Source of the DNA: an uncultured Eubacterium sp.
Lineage (GTDB): Bacteria > Bacillota > Clostridia > Lachnospirales > Lachnospiraceae
Direction of reading: 5' to 3'
Assembly: GCA_945939115.1 (NCBI GenBank)
Contig: CAMEVC010000023.1
Coordinates: 1-40,735, forward strand
DNA length: 40,735 nt
In this document: one piece after another, positions 25,484 through 35,442 of the stretch
How positions within the stretch are numbered: the stretch's first letter is position 1
Layout of the letters: each line of letters begins with the position of its first letter
Notes under the pieces: model-generated
What the model was told of the DNA's origin: nothing
Database searches by the model: none
Seen by the model: the letters and a program-made list of their open reading frames with translations, nothing else
Program-made: the position numbers and the translations under genes

Positions 25484-25519
25484 GAATATGTACACCTCGT
25501 TCGGTTAAAGTTATTATTA

Positions 25520-25548
25520 ATTTTAATTCTTTTTTGAAAAGCGGTCAA
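25520..25548 (-). promoter_or_regulatory. Promoter of the SH3-like protein gene
   Basis: On the minus strand, TTGACC (25548-25543), 17 bp and TAAAAT (25525-25520) give a start near 25513, about 30 nt before the ATG at 25483. Confidence 0.65.
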
Positions 25549-25631
25549 TCACGAAAGAGACATAATGCAATAGATATTTACTGTGTGCTGTTGTATAATC
25601 TGGCTTATAAGATAGTGCGAGGTTTGGATAT

Positions 25632-26333
25632 ATGGATATTATTGGGCATATTTCAACAGATTTTCCTTCTAAATTCGGAATTCCGAGGCAGAGCGGGCTT
25701 GTTGAGGAATTGAAAGGTGTTGTGACATTTGAACCGGAATACAGGCAGGAGGCGGCTTTCCGGGGGCTTGAAGAATTTTCCCATATATGGGTTTTGTGGA
25801 AATTTTCAGAATCCCACAGAAAGAACTGGTCTGCTACAGTGACGCCTCCGAGACTGGGAGGAAAAGAGCGGGTTGGGGTGTTTGCAACAAGGTCGCCCTT
25901 CAGACCGAACGATATAGGTCTGTCCTGCGTTAAACTTGACAAAATTGAATACGATAAAGAGCAGGGGCCGGTATTATATATTTCAGGAGTTGATATGATT
26001 GACGGAACGCCTGTATATGACATAAAGCCTTATATCCCATTTACGGATGCGCATCCGGAAGCGGCCAAAGGGTATACTAAGGATACATTTGGAAAGAATC
26101 TTAATGTGGATTTTCCGGCAGAACTGCTGGATATACTGCCAGAGGATAAGCAGAGGGCAGCGGTAAAGATTCTGGAGCAGGACCCGAGACCGGCATATGA
26201 CACGGACCCTGACAGGGCATACGGTGTTGATTTTGCCGGGTTTGATTTAAGGTTTAAAGTATGCGGTAATAGGCTTACCGTATTTGAGGTCGTAGATAAA
26301 TTATCGACAGATGAATATAAAAAGGTCAAGTAA
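25632..26333 (+). CDS. trmO: tRNA (N6-threonylcarbamoyladenosine-N6)-methyltransferase TrmO
   Basis: SAM-dependent enzyme (TsaA/UPF0066 family) that methylates t6A37 in tRNA-Thr. Landmarks: the beta-barrel start [19 protein letters not shown], the FSHIWVLW strand, [17 protein letters not shown] (the SAM-binding region) and [12 protein letters not shown]. 233 residues, normal. GCGAGG lies about nine bases before ATG 25632. It is interesting but probably coincidental that a tRNA-Thr gene is 5 kb downstream. Confidence 0.93.
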   Translation: MDIIGHISTDFPSKFGIPRQSGLVEELKGVVTFEPEYRQEAAFRGLEEFSHIWVLWKFSESHRKNWSATVTPPRLGGKERVGVFATRSPFRPNDIGLSCVKLDKIEYDKEQGPVLYISGVDMIDGTPVYDIKPYIPFTDAHPEAAKGYTKDTFGKNLNVDFPAELLDILPEDKQRAAVKILEQDPRPAYDTDPDRAYGVDFAGFDLRFKVCGNRLTVFEVVDKLSTDEYKKVK

Positions 26334-26406
26334 TTTCTTGATTAACATTGCAAAATGTGGTTTACTTATATGGACTAGGTGCAATGCACAGAAAATGGAG
26401 GGACAT

Positions 26407-26955
26407 ATGAGAGTTGGAATGGGATACGATGTTCATAAACTTGTTAAAGACCGCAAGCTGATTCTTGGCGGTGTGGATATTCCCTATGAATTAGGGCTGC
26501 TTGGACATTCCGATGCAGATGTACTTCTTCATGCTATTATGGATGCACTGTTAGGTGCCGCAGCACTTGGGGATATTGGAAAGCATTTTCCGGATACCGA
26601 TGACAGATATAAGGGAATATCAAGTATCAAGCTTTTAGAGGAAGTTGGCAGAAAGCTTGATGATGCCAATTATGTGATTGAGAATATTGATGCCACAATA
26701 ATTGCACAGCGTCCTAAGATGAGACCTTATATTGAGGATATGAGAAAGAATATTGCGGATGCATTAAATATAGATGTTGACCGTGTCAATGTAAAGGCTA
26801 CAACAGAGGAGGGGCTAGGCTTTACAGGAAGTGGAGAGGGAATATCTTCACAGGCTGTGTGCAGTCTTAATTCTGTGTCTAATTATATATACGGAGCGTC
26901 GGACATGACTAACTGTTATCCTGGCTGTGGAGGATGTGGAGGATGTCAGAAATAG
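26407..26955 (+). CDS. ispF: 2-C-methyl-D-erythritol 2,4-cyclodiphosphate synthase IspF, Cys-rich tail
   Basis: MEP-pathway enzyme forming the cyclodiphosphate precursor of isoprenoids. Metal ligands Asp8, His10 and His42 are present (GYDVH, then [11 protein letters not shown]), with [10 protein letters not shown] and [17 protein letters not shown]. The start at 26407 follows GGAGG; the longer frame from 26311 begins inside trmO. The catalytic domain ends near residue 157, and about 25 more residues follow, finishing [13 protein letters not shown] with four Cys (170, 174, 177, 180). Such a tail is not part of normal IspF (usually ~157 residues) and looks metal-binding. It is first in a block matching the B. 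subtilis ispF-cysE-cysS-mrnC-rlmB-sigH region. Confidence 0.95.
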   Translation: MRVGMGYDVHKLVKDRKLILGGVDIPYELGLLGHSDADVLLHAIMDALLGAAALGDIGKHFPDTDDRYKGISSIKLLEEVGRKLDDANYVIENIDATIIAQRPKMRPYIEDMRKNIADALNIDVDRVNVKATTEEGLGFTGSGEGISSQAVCSLNSVSNYIYGASDMTNCYPGCGGCGGCQK

Positions 26956-27045
26956 CTTATATAATATGGTATTTGTGACAATACATTTCGCACCTTATTC
27001 ATATAATAATAACGAGGATAGTATAATATTAGGATGAACATATTT

Positions 27046-27720
27046 ATGAGATATAGAGATTATGTAAAGCAGGAGATTGCTGTGATTAAGGACAGAGACC
27101 CTGCAATTAAGTCGGATAAGGAGGTATATCTTTATCCAAGTTTTAAGGCAATCCTTAAGTATAGAAAGGCTCACAGGCTTTATCTTAAGGGTGAGTATTA
27201 CAAGGCAAGAAAGATTTCGCAGAAGACTGCCCGTGAGACAGGAATTGAGATACATCCAGGAGCCCAGATAGGCGAGGGACTTTTTATTGACCACGGACAT
27301 GGCGTAGTAATCGGGGAAACAGCGGTTATCGGTGATAATGTAACACTTTATCAGGGAGTTACTCTTGGAGGAACCGGTAAAGAGCAGGGGAAGAGACATC
27401 CTACTCTTGGCAATAATATTATGGTTGGAGCAGGAGCGAAGATTCTTGGCTCCGTGACTATAGGTGATAACTGCAAGATAGGAGCTGGTTCAGTGGTTCT
27501 TAAGGATGTGCCTGCTAATTCAACAGTTGTTGGCGTTCCGGGAAGAATTGTAATTCAGGACAGTGTAAGACTTATTGATGACCTTGACCAGATTCATCTT
27601 CCGGACCCTGTCATGCAGGATATTGAGAATCTCAAAGCTGAAAATGCAAGGCTTAAGAAGAGACTTGCACATCTGGAGAACAGTGTGAACGAGAGCCGCA
27701 GTTCAAATGATGATAACTAA
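27046..27720 (+). CDS. cysE: Serine O-acetyltransferase CysE
   Basis: Makes O-acetylserine, the substrate for cysteine synthesis. The N-terminal helical domain ([25 protein letters not shown]) is followed by a left-handed beta helix of hexapeptide repeats: [30 protein letters not shown] and [20 protein letters not shown] with the catalytic His. A coiled C-terminal tail (~200-224) is longer than minimal CysE. ATG 27046 is chosen because AGGATG lies nine bases upstream; ATG 27034 would add four residues. A TATAAT at 27022-27027 could be a local -10 box. Confidence 0.94.
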   Translation: MRYRDYVKQEIAVIKDRDPAIKSDKEVYLYPSFKAILKYRKAHRLYLKGEYYKARKISQKTARETGIEIHPGAQIGEGLFIDHGHGVVIGETAVIGDNVTLYQGVTLGGTGKEQGKRHPTLGNNIMVGAGAKILGSVTIGDNCKIGAGSVVLKDVPANSTVVGVPGRIVIQDSVRLIDDLDQIHLPDPVMQDIENLKAENARLKKRLAHLENSVNESRSSNDDN

Positions 27721-27746
27721 AGGATAATCAGGAAAGGAAATCTGAC

Positions 27747-29165
27747 ATGAAGATTTATAATACTTTATCAAGAAAAAAAGAAGAATTTCAGCCGTTAGAA
27801 GAGGGCAAGGTCAAAATGTATGTCTGCGGACCTACAGTTTATAATCTTATCCACATTGGCAATGCAAGACCTATGATTGTCTTTGATACAGTAAGAAGAT
27901 ACCTTGAATATAAAGGGTATGATGTGAATTATGTATCTAACTTTACAGATGTAGATGACAAGATTATCAAGAAGGCCAATGAAGAGGGAGTTTCAGCACA
28001 GGAGATTTCTACAAGATATATTACAGAATGTAAGAAGGATATGGAAGGCATGAATATTAAGCCAGCCACAACCCATCCTTTGGCTACCCAGGAAATTGAC
28101 GGAATGATAGATATGATACAGACTCTTATTGACAAGGGATACGCTTATGCTGTCAATGGTACCGTTTATTTCCGTACAAGAAAATTCGATGGTTATGGGA
28201 AGCTGTCTAAGAAGAATATAGATGATCTTGAGGCAGGACACAGGGATGAAGCCCACAGCCTTAAGGTTACAGGCGAGGATGAGAAGGAAGATCCGCTTGA
28301 CTTTGTTCTCTGGAAGCCAAAGAAGGAAGGAGAGCCATACTGGACATCACCATGGAGTGATGGCAGACCGGGATGGCATATTGAATGCTCAGTCATGTCC
28401 AAGAAGTATCTCGCAGATGAGATAGATATTCATGCGGGAGGAGAAGACCTCATTTTCCCACATCACGAGAATGAGATTGCCCAGTCAGAGGCAGCTAATG
28501 GAGTACCATTTGCAAAGTATTGGATGCACAATGCATTTCTTAATATTGATAACAAGAAGATGTCTAAATCAGCAGGCAATTTCTTCACAGTAAGAGACAT
28601 TAGCAGGGAATATGACCTTGAAGTTTTAAGATTCTTTATGCTTAGTGCGCATTATCGCAATCCGGTTAATTTCAGTCATGAACTTATGGAGTCTGCCAAG
28701 AATGGACTTGAAAGGATTCTTACATCTGTGGATAATCTGACACATTTGTCAGAGAGTGCTAAAGATATGCCGATGACAGACGGGGAGAAAGATTTAATCG
28801 CATCTATTGAGGATATCTACAAGAAGTTTGAGGATTCAATGGAGGATGACTTTAATACGGCAGATGCAATATCTGCAGTATTTGAGCTTGTAAAGCTTGC
28901 CAATTCTAACAGCAGTTCAGATAATTCCAGAGAGTATATCAATACTCTGAAGAATAAGATAACTACACTTACAGATATTCTGGGACTGAAGACCGAGAAG
29001 AAAGAAGAGATGCTTGATGGTGATATAGAGGCGCTTATCGCAGAGAGACAGAAGGCAAGAAAAGATAAGAATTTTGCCCGTGCTGATGAAATCAGGGATG
29101 AGCTTCTGGCTAAGGGAATTGTTCTTGAAGATACAAGAGAGGGTGTAAGATGGAAGAGAGCCTGA
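27747..29165 (+). CDS. cysS: Cysteinyl-tRNA synthetase CysS
   Basis: Class I aminoacyl-tRNA synthetase that charges tRNA-Cys. HIGN (36-39) stands for the HIGH motif and KMSKS is at 271-275. The zinc site is seen at Cys27 and in HIECS (~211-215) with HHENE later. 472 residues, normal. AGGAAAGG precedes ATG 27747. Placement after cysE couples cysteine supply and charging, as in other Firmicutes. The last 16 nt overlap mrnC. Confidence 0.98.
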   Translation: MKIYNTLSRKKEEFQPLEEGKVKMYVCGPTVYNLIHIGNARPMIVFDTVRRYLEYKGYDVNYVSNFTDVDDKIIKKANEEGVSAQEISTRYITECKKDMEGMNIKPATTHPLATQEIDGMIDMIQTLIDKGYAYAVNGTVYFRTRKFDGYGKLSKKNIDDLEAGHRDEAHSLKVTGEDEKEDPLDFVLWKPKKEGEPYWTSPWSDGRPGWHIECSVMSKKYLADEIDIHAGGEDLIFPHHENEIAQSEAANGVPFAKYWMHNAFLNIDNKKMSKSAGNFFTVRDISREYDLEVLRFFMLSAHYRNPVNFSHELMESAKNGLERILTSVDNLTHLSESAKDMPMTDGEKDLIASIEDIYKKFEDSMEDDFNTADAISAVFELVKLANSNSSSDNSREYINTLKNKITTLTDILGLKTEKKEEMLDGDIEALIAERQKARKDKNFARADEIRDELLAKGIVLEDTREGVRWKRA

Positions 29166-29590
29166 AAAAGGATCTGGTAGACTGCATATACGACAATCTT
29201 AACATTGAGGGTACAGACCCTTCACAACTGTCACCTCTGGTGTTAGCCTATATCGGTGACAGTATATTTGACCTTATCATTAAGACATGGGTTATATCCC
29301 AGGGGAATATGCAGGTTAACAAAATGAATAAAAAGACCAGCAGTATTGTCAAGGCACAGACACAGTCACAGATGGTAGGAATTATTGAGCCTTATCTTAA
29401 TGAACATGAGGAGGCTGTGTACAAAAGAGGGCGCAATGCCAAGTCTTATACATCAGCTAAGAATGCAAGTGTCGGGGATTACAGAAGAGCAACAGGCTTT
29501 GAGGCACTGATGGGGTATCTCTATCTTAGTGGGCAGTATGACCGTATGACAGAGCTGGTTAAAAAAGGACTCGACAGTATTGAGGAGTGA
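29150..29590 (+). CDS. mrnC: Mini-ribonuclease III (MrnC)
   Basis: RNase III catalytic domain without the double-strand RNA-binding domain; it trims 23S rRNA precursor ends. Landmarks: [20 protein letters not shown] with the conserved Asp, [31 protein letters not shown] with the second metal-binding Glu. 146 residues, as expected. It starts inside cysS, so translation is coupled. Confidence 0.95.
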   Translation: MEESLKKDLVDCIYDNLNIEGTDPSQLSPLVLAYIGDSIFDLIIKTWVISQGNMQVNKMNKKTSSIVKAQTQSQMVGIIEPYLNEHEEAVYKRGRNAKSYTSAKNASVGDYRRATGFEALMGYLYLSGQYDRMTELVKKGLDSIEE

Positions 29591-29605
29591 GATGAGGGTA
29601 CAGAT

Positions 29606-30346
29606 ATGAAATATAATGAATTGACCTTTCAGGGAAGAAATGCAGTATTGGAGGCTTTCCGCTCAGGAAAGACCATAGATAAACTGTTTATTCTTGATGG
29701 CTGCCAGGATGGCCCGATAAAGAGCATTGTCAGAGAGGCAAGAAAGACAGATGTAATAATTAATTATGTTGATAAAGAAAGACTGGACAGACTTGCAGGA
29801 ACCGGACATCATCAGGGTGTTGTTGCCATAGGAGCGGCATATGAGTATGCTGAGGTTGATGACATTCTGGATGCGGCAAGAAATAAGGGGGAGGCCCCAT
29901 TTATATTCATTCTGGATGAGATAGAGGACCCGCATAATCTTGGCGCTATTATAAGAACAGCCAACCTTGCCGGTGCTCATGGCGTAATAATTCCTAAGCG
30001 GAGAGCTGTGGGGCTTACTGCAACTGTGGCGAAGACTTCTGCAGGGGCAATTAATTATACACCCGTTGCAAAGGTTACCAATATTGCCCAGACTATTGAG
30101 GAACTAAAGAAACAGGGACTATGGTTTGTGTGTGCGGATATGGGCGGAGAGACGATGTATAATCTTAATCTTACCGGGCCGATAGGTCTTGTTATTGGCA
30201 ACGAGGGAAATGGCGTCAGCCGTCTGGTAAAGGATAAATGTGATTTTATAGCGTCAATTCCTATGAAGGGTGACATTGATTCACTTAATGCGTCAGTTGC
30301 TGCCGGAGTGCTGGCTTACGAAATAGTGCGTCAGAGAACTATGTAG
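29606..30346 (+). CDS. rlmB: 23S rRNA (guanosine-2'-O-)-methyltransferase RlmB/TrmH family
   Basis: SPOUT-class 2'-O-methyltransferase. An L30e-like RNA-binding N-domain (RNAVLEAFRSGKTIDKLFI) precedes the knotted domain with EDPHNLGAIIRTANLAGAHG, VIGNEGNGVS and IPMKGDIDSLNASVA. 246 residues, normal. 15 nt after mrnC. In B. subtilis the same position is held by yacO, next to yacP and sigH; yacP is missing here. Confidence 0.94.
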   Translation: MKYNELTFQGRNAVLEAFRSGKTIDKLFILDGCQDGPIKSIVREARKTDVIINYVDKERLDRLAGTGHHQGVVAIGAAYEYAEVDDILDAARNKGEAPFIFILDEIEDPHNLGAIIRTANLAGAHGVIIPKRRAVGLTATVAKTSAGAINYTPVAKVTNIAQTIEELKKQGLWFVCADMGGETMYNLNLTGPIGLVIGNEGNGVSRLVKDKCDFIASIPMKGDIDSLNASVAAGVLAYEIVRQRTM

Positions 30347-30388
30347 CCTTGGAATTAAACAGTTTACGCCAATTATGGGAGAATATAT

Positions 30389-31000
30389 ATGAGGCATTTG
30401 GAAGATTGTCCTGATGAAGAACTGATAAAAATGTATCGCGCCGGAGATGAACAGGCTATTGAATGCATTTTTGAAAGATATAAGCATATAGTTAGAAAGA
30501 AAGCCAAGGCCATGTTCCTTGCCGGAGGAGACAGCGATGATTTAATCCAGGAAGGAATGATTGGCCTATATAAGGCTGTCCGCGACTACGATGAAAAAAG
30601 CACAGCATCATTTATGACATTTGCAAGTATGTGCATAAACAGACAGATTCTCAACGCGGTTACTGCATCTAACAGAAAGAAGAATGTACCGCTGAATTCA
30701 TATGTATCTTTTGATGAGCCGGTTGACCCGGACAACGATACACAGATAAAGCTGGTTGACATTCTAAGGTCAGACAGGGAACAGAATCCTGAGAGAATAT
30801 TCATTGACAGGGAGAATGCTGACAGTCTGGAGGACAGAATGAATGATGTTTTAAGTGATTTTGAAAAAAATGTATTGGAATTGTATATGAGCGGGCTTAA
30901 TTATATAGCCATATCAAAGTCTTTGGGAAAACCGCCCAAATCAATAGATAATGCGATACAAAGAATACGGAATAAAGTTGACAAAATAACTAACCTATAA
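30389..31000 (+). CDS. sigH: RNA polymerase sigma factor, SigH (Spo0H) type
   Basis: Sigma-70 family factor of 203 residues. Region 2 reads SDDLIQEGMIGLYKAVRDYD with FMTFASMCINRQI, and region 4 has a C-terminal helix-turn-helix (NYIAISKSLGKPPKSIDNAIQRI). Sequence and gene order (end of the ispF-rlmB block) fit sigma-H, which controls entry into sporulation and stationary-phase genes. ATG 30389 follows GGGAGAA. Whether this organism sporulates is not visible here. Confidence 0.88.
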   Translation: MRHLEDCPDEELIKMYRAGDEQAIECIFERYKHIVRKKAKAMFLAGGDSDDLIQEGMIGLYKAVRDYDEKSTASFMTFASMCINRQILNAVTASNRKKNVPLNSYVSFDEPVDPDNDTQIKLVDILRSDREQNPERIFIDRENADSLEDRMNDVLSDFEKNVLELYMSGLNYIAISKSLGKPPKSIDNAIQRIRNKVDKITNL

Positions 31001-31028
31001 TATTATTGATTGGTGTGTTAAGACACAT

Positions 31029-31100
31029 GCTATTGTAGCTCAGGGGTAGAGCACTTCATTGGTAATGAAGAGGTCACGGGTTCAATTCCCGTCAATAGCT
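31029..31100 (+). tRNA. tRNA-Thr (anticodon GGT)
   Basis: Acceptor arms GCTATTG (31029-31035) and CAATAGC (31093-31099), D-stem GCTC/GAGC, anticodon stem CTTCA/TGAAG with loop TTGGTAA (anticodon GGT at 31061-31063), and T-stem ACGGG/CCCGT with TTCAATT. All stems pair perfectly. No CCA is encoded, so the CCA-adding enzyme is needed. Confidence 0.97.
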
Positions 31101-31108
31101 TAACGGGT

Positions 31109-31160
31109 AAACCCCATCGGATTGAAGATTTCTAATCCGATGGGGTTTTTCTTTATTTTT
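31109..31160 (+). terminator. Terminator after tRNA-Thr
   Basis: AAACCCCATCGGATT (31109-31123) pairs perfectly with AATCCGATGGGGTTT (31134-31148), followed by a T-rich tail. It separates the housekeeping block from the island. The next ~200 nt to 31363 are very AT-rich, with no clear promoter and no gene seen. Confidence 0.93.
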
Positions 31161-31363
31161 GGGTAATAATCTGATACAATGAGAGAAAATTTGGGCACGT
31201 GAAAATAATAATTGTGTAAAGTTTTTTATAAGTTGAAATTTTTTTAAAAATTATAAAACCTATGCACTGTTCTGCTTGTTGTAATAATAGGAGCACAGAA
31301 AAGCTTTAATAAAACCAATAACAGTAACAGCATCAAAGACATTAACAACAAGGGAGGAATAGT

Positions 31364-33052
31364 ATGAGTAATTTTTTTGGATTCAGAGGAAACAACAATA
31401 TTGATGGGGGCAATGATATTAAAAAGTCATTGTTTTCAAAGCTTGATAATGCGGCTGGTATGCTCAACAACATGATGGGAGAAATGAAAAGCTCTACTAA
31501 CTGCGATTCACTTATAGACGGTGCCAAAAGATTTGACATGTCAAGTGTAAGACAACTTGTAGCTATGTATGAGTCAGACCAGAATGGTTCAAAAGACCCT
31601 TCAAGAGCGTTCTTCTGGGCAAGATATGGTGCGGAATATAAAGATGCGGAATGCAGTTACAAAGCAGGAAATGCTTATTTTAACGGGTTCGGAGTTAATA
31701 AGAACCTTAAGAATGCATGGAAATTTTTCGAACAGTCATACAGAATTGGAGGATATACCAATGCCTGGGAGGCTATGGATGCCATAAAATCAATGGTGCT
31801 TCCTATTCCAACTACTGAAAATTATATTCAGGCACTTAGAAATGCTCCTGAATATAACAGTAAAACGGAAGAGCTTATCAGTAATCTTATTAAGGCACAG
31901 CAGGGAGATACTTATGCTTCAATGCTTGCCGGTAATTATTATTTAGACGGCGATGGAGTGATAAGAGATGGCATAAGAGCATATTATTTATTCAAATGTG
32001 CTTATGAAGATGTTAGTAATGGTATGCATGCATTTGCAAGCTATAACATGGGAAGATTGTATGAATGTGGCAGGGGTGTGTGTATAGATTATAATGCAGC
32101 AGTCAGATATTACGAAGAAGCCGCCGGTATGGGACATACAGAAGCTGCCAAGAGAGCAGGTATGTTGCGAAAGAGAATGAACATGACAGCGCAGGAGTAT
32201 CATAATTATGCAAGGGATGCAGTTAAGATAAGTAATGATATTAATAGCTATTTTGACCATGGAATGTATTATTACTTATGCCATTATGGAGTGCAGAAGG
32301 GATGTAATTATCTGACATTTGAGACGGGAAAGGCATATGCGTCAGGAAGATGTTTTAATCTTGACTACGATGAGGCCAAGTTCTATCTGGCTGCATATTT
32401 ATTGTTTGATGAGAATAAGAATTGTATCCTGCTCACAAAGTTGTGCTTCCTTACAGGAGAATCTGAACAGTTAGTGAACTATCTGTTTGATATTGCAAGA
32501 AAAAATAACATGAACTTCTTTGGTAAGTATCAGAGTTTTGAGGATTATAGAAGAAACAATCCGCTTCCGGCAGATACTTATAAATTATATGAAGCGTATA
32601 TAGAGGGATTATCTGTGCCATATGACTGGAATAAGGCCAGTGAGTATCTTGAAAAGGCAATAAGGGAAAATAATATTGCTGCATTTTACGAAAAAGCAAT
32701 GAATATTGTTTATGGGAATTACGGTTCTAGGGCGACAATAGAAGAAGCTGTTACCGTATTAAATAAAACTTACAATGTTAAACCACAATACTATGATTCA
32801 TATTTAAGAGGGCTGATTGTGAATCAGTACAATAGAAAGTATGGAGGTACATATAAATATCTTGACGCAGGGCAGTTATTGGAATTATTGCGGGATGCAT
32901 TGGGAGAAGATAAAGTTAATTACGCGAATGGAGTAAGACGTTATATCAGTTTTTTTAATATAGCGGATGCTAATTCCAGAGCAGATAGTATGATTGCTGA
33001 GTACAATAATAAAAAAAACAGGAAAGATTGGAGCCGGAAGTTGAGCCTGTAG
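31364..33052 (+). CDS. Sel1-repeat protein, first gene of the AAA+/NERD island
   Basis: 562 residues, cytoplasmic, no signal peptide. A Gly/Asn-rich N-terminus is followed by Sel1-like helical repeats. The clearest are at ~93-132 (SYKAGNAYFNGFGVNKNLKN), ~183-215 (LAGNYYLDGDGV), ~223-260 (YNMGRLYECGRGVCIDYNAA, VRYYEEAAGMGH) and ~315-350. Sel1 repeats scaffold protein complexes. AAGGGAGGAA precedes ATG 31364. The last codons contain the heptamer A AAA AAC at 33013-33019 in the zero frame; a -1 slip there enters the next gene, whose start also looks like Sel1 repeats. The protein may therefore exist in a short and a fused form. A broken single gene is the alternative. Confidence 0.85.
   Translation: MSNFFGFRGNNNIDGGNDIKKSLFSKLDNAAGMLNNMMGEMKSSTNCDSLIDGAKRFDMSSVRQLVAMYESDQNGSKDPSRAFFWARYGAEYKDAECSYKAGNAYFNGFGVNKNLKNAWKFFEQSYRIGGYTNAWEAMDAIKSMVLPIPTTENYIQALRNAPEYNSKTEELISNLIKAQQGDTYASMLAGNYYLDGDGVIRDGIRAYYLFKCAYEDVSNGMHAFASYNMGRLYECGRGVCIDYNAAVRYYEEAAGMGHTEAAKRAGMLRKRMNMTAQEYHNYARDAVKISNDINSYFDHGMYYYLCHYGVQKGCNYLTFETGKAYASGRCFNLDYDEAKFYLAAYLLFDENKNCILLTKLCFLTGESEQLVNYLFDIARKNNMNFFGKYQSFEDYRRNNPLPADTYKLYEAYIEGLSVPYDWNKASEYLEKAIRENNIAAFYEKAMNIVYGNYGSRATIEEAVTVLNKTYNVKPQYYDSYLRGLIVNQYNRKYGGTYKYLDAGQLLELLRDALGEDKVNYANGVRRYISFFNIADANSRADSMIAEYNNKKNRKDWSRKLSL
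33013..33019 (+). other. Candidate -1 ribosomal frameshift site (A AAA AAC)
   Basis: The zero-frame codons are AAA AAA AAC AGG. The -1 frame is closed by TAA at 33010-33012 just upstream, and from 33013 it stays open through the whole AAA+ gene. The heptamer sits in a run of eight A (33011-33018), which could also cause polymerase slippage or a sequencing error. Confidence 0.5.
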
Positions 33053-35385
33053 ACAGACATGGGGTCGTATGGGACAATTTTGAAACTCTCAGACGACTGA
33101 TTGCAGAAAATGATGCAGAGAATCTTTGTGATCTTGGAGATCAGGCGGATGAGGCAGATGATTACAGATTTGCGGCAACATGTTACAAAGAATCGGCACT
33201 CAGGGGTAATGTTTATGCTTATATTGCATTAATTGATTATCTGTATAAAGAGAAAGCTATACCTTACGGATATGAAAAGGCAGAACGAATGGTGGACAGG
33301 CTGCTTAATGGTAAATGTGAACTTGATGATGAGATGTACGAGTATCTGACCGGTACGAAGGAGAACATTCAAAATGACAAGGAGTACTATGCATCTATAG
33401 ATATTGATGAGAGACGCAGGCTTTCAGATAAATATATAGAAACTGCCAGAACAGTAGAAAAGGAACATTACACAGAGGAGGAGTGGCTCTTATATGAGAT
33501 ATATCATGCAGCTACCCGTATTATGGCAGCAGATGGGGCGGTGTATAAATCACAAGACAAGTATTATAGCAAGAGACTGGATTGGGATGTCCTTATTAAT
33601 ATGCCTTGGGAAAGCATTTTGAGTCAGATAAATGACAGCTCCTGCGATTCTGAAAAGCAACCGGATTATTTGTCTAGTTTAAAAAAGACAGATGCTCAGG
33701 ACGGAACACTTCCGGATAATCTTGATAAATATTTTGAGGGTATGATTGGTATGGAAAAGGTTAAAGAACAGCTTGATAAAATATACCAGTCAGTAAAGAT
33801 GCAGATTGAAAGAAATAATATCATGAGAGAACAGGGACAGGATATAGTAGACAGCGGAAAAGGATACAATTTCCTGTTGCTGGGAAATCCGGGAACCGGA
33901 AAAACAACGGTGGCAAGAATTATTGCACAGATATTATTTGACATTGGCATTAGAAATTCAGATACATTTATTGAGATTGAGCGTTCTAAAGTAGTGAGTG
34001 ACCACGTTGGCGGAACAGAGACAAGAATGAGGGAAATACTTGATAATGTCCAGGGTGGTACATTATTTATTGATGAGGCCTATGCCTTGTATAGAGAGGA
34101 TTCAAGTAATGATTTTGGTCAGGAAGCCATTGATGTTCTTATGAAAGATATGGAGGACAGACGTGACTCATATTCTGTAATAATGGCGGGATATAAAGAA
34201 CCTATGCTCAATATGGTGAAAAATGCCAACTCAGGATTTACCTCAAGATTCTCATATACTATTGAGCTGCCGGATTATTCGGATGATGCATTGATTCAGA
34301 TGGCATATGTGTATATGGAGAAGCAGAAGTTTGTTCCATCAGGCGATGTGGAGACGGCAATAAGAAAATGCATTGCCCATGATAAAATTGATAAAACATT
34401 TGGAAATGCGAGATATATAAGAGAACTCGTAAACCGTGCCATTGAGAACCAGGCGCAAAGACTTTCCAATAAAAGCGGGTATGATAAAGAAGAACTGTTT
34501 GAATTATCGGGTATTGATTTCTGGAATGAGGATCCAGAAAGTAAGGGTGTTAAGGAGTATCTTGAGGAACTTAATTCTTTGACGGGCCTTGCTTGCGTCA
34601 AAGAGGAGATTAATTCTCTTGTAAGTATGATAACAGTACAGAAAGAGATGGAGAAGAGGGGAATCGCTGTCAACGGCAATATAGGTACGCTTCATATGGC
34701 ATTTAAGGGAAATCCGGGCACCGGCAAAACCACTGTTGCGAGAATAATTGGGAAGATATATACAGCTCTTGGGGTGTTGAAACGGGACGATGTATTCGTC
34801 GAGTGTTCAAGAGCAGATCTTGTAGCTGAATATCAAGGCCAGACAGCAACAAAAGTGAGCAAAGTGGTTCAGTCAGCACTGGGAGGAATTTTATTTATTG
34901 ATGAGGCGTATTCCCTTGTCCAAAATGAATCTGATACATTTGGACACGAGGCAGTAGATATGCTTGTTACAGAAATGGAGAATAACAGAGACAATCTTGT
35001 TGTTATACTTGCGGGATACAGCAGCGATATGGACAGATTCTTTATGAACAACCAGGGGCTAAGAAGCCGTGTGCCTAAGGACATTATATTCGAGGACTAC
35101 TCTTTGGATGAATTGTATGACATTGCCGTAAGTATGCTTAAGAGTAAGAAGTGTATTTACGATGATAATGCTGGAATGGCATTAAGGCAGCGGCTGGTAA
35201 GGGCAAAAATGGAAAATCGCGATTTTGGTAATGCCAGAGGAGTGAGGAATATAATCGATGATATTATTCGTAAACAGAACGTCAGAATTGCAAATGTGAT
35301 GATGAATCATCCGGAGCAGGTCACTGACGAGGAAATTGTTACAATTAAAGCTGATGATATTCTATCAGATGAAAGGCCATTTTAA
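33028..35385 (+). CDS. Tandem AAA+ ATPase, CbxX/CfqX-SpoVK-EccA type
   Basis: Up to 785 residues. The N-terminal ~200 are helical, with one Sel1/TPR-like unit (DYRFAATCYKESALRGN). Two AAA+ modules of the CbxX/SpoVK family follow: Walker A GNPGTGKTT at 286-294 and ~561-569, Walker B TLFIDEAYAL and ILFIDEAYSL, and sensor regions FTSRF and LRSRV. Both appear catalytically intact. Such ATPases remodel partner proteins; EccA of type VII secretion is a relative, but no ESX genes are here. The only in-frame start near the beginning is TTG 33028, with AGGAAAG just one base upstream, which is too close. Expression by frameshifting from the Sel1 gene (25-nt overlap) is therefore plausible. Confidence 0.88.
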   Translation: MEPEVEPVDRHGVVWDNFETLRRLIAENDAENLCDLGDQADEADDYRFAATCYKESALRGNVYAYIALIDYLYKEKAIPYGYEKAERMVDRLLNGKCELDDEMYEYLTGTKENIQNDKEYYASIDIDERRRLSDKYIETARTVEKEHYTEEEWLLYEIYHAATRIMAADGAVYKSQDKYYSKRLDWDVLINMPWESILSQINDSSCDSEKQPDYLSSLKKTDAQDGTLPDNLDKYFEGMIGMEKVKEQLDKIYQSVKMQIERNNIMREQGQDIVDSGKGYNFLLLGNPGTGKTTVARIIAQILFDIGIRNSDTFIEIERSKVVSDHVGGTETRMREILDNVQGGTLFIDEAYALYREDSSNDFGQEAIDVLMKDMEDRRDSYSVIMAGYKEPMLNMVKNANSGFTSRFSYTIELPDYSDDALIQMAYVYMEKQKFVPSGDVETAIRKCIAHDKIDKTFGNARYIRELVNRAIENQAQRLSNKSGYDKEELFELSGIDFWNEDPESKGVKEYLEELNSLTGLACVKEEINSLVSMITVQKEMEKRGIAVNGNIGTLHMAFKGNPGTGKTTVARIIGKIYTALGVLKRDDVFVECSRADLVAEYQGQTATKVSKVVQSALGGILFIDEAYSLVQNESDTFGHEAVDMLVTEMENNRDNLVVILAGYSSDMDRFFMNNQGLRSRVPKDIIFEDYSLDELYDIAVSMLKSKKCIYDDNAGMALRQRLVRAKMENRDFGNARGVRNIIDDIIRKQNVRIANVMMNHPEQVTDEEIVTIKADDILSDERPF

Positions 35386-35442
35386 CCTCTGGAAGAGGCA
35401 TAAACCAAGAGACAGTCATGAAAATATACGGAGGAAAAGATC

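Noticed and set aside
31029-31363. Integration site of a mobile element at the 3' end of tRNA-Thr
   Set aside because: No integrase, no repeat of the tRNA 3' end further downstream and a normal terminator follow; the island may still be acquired, but not by visible site-specific integration.
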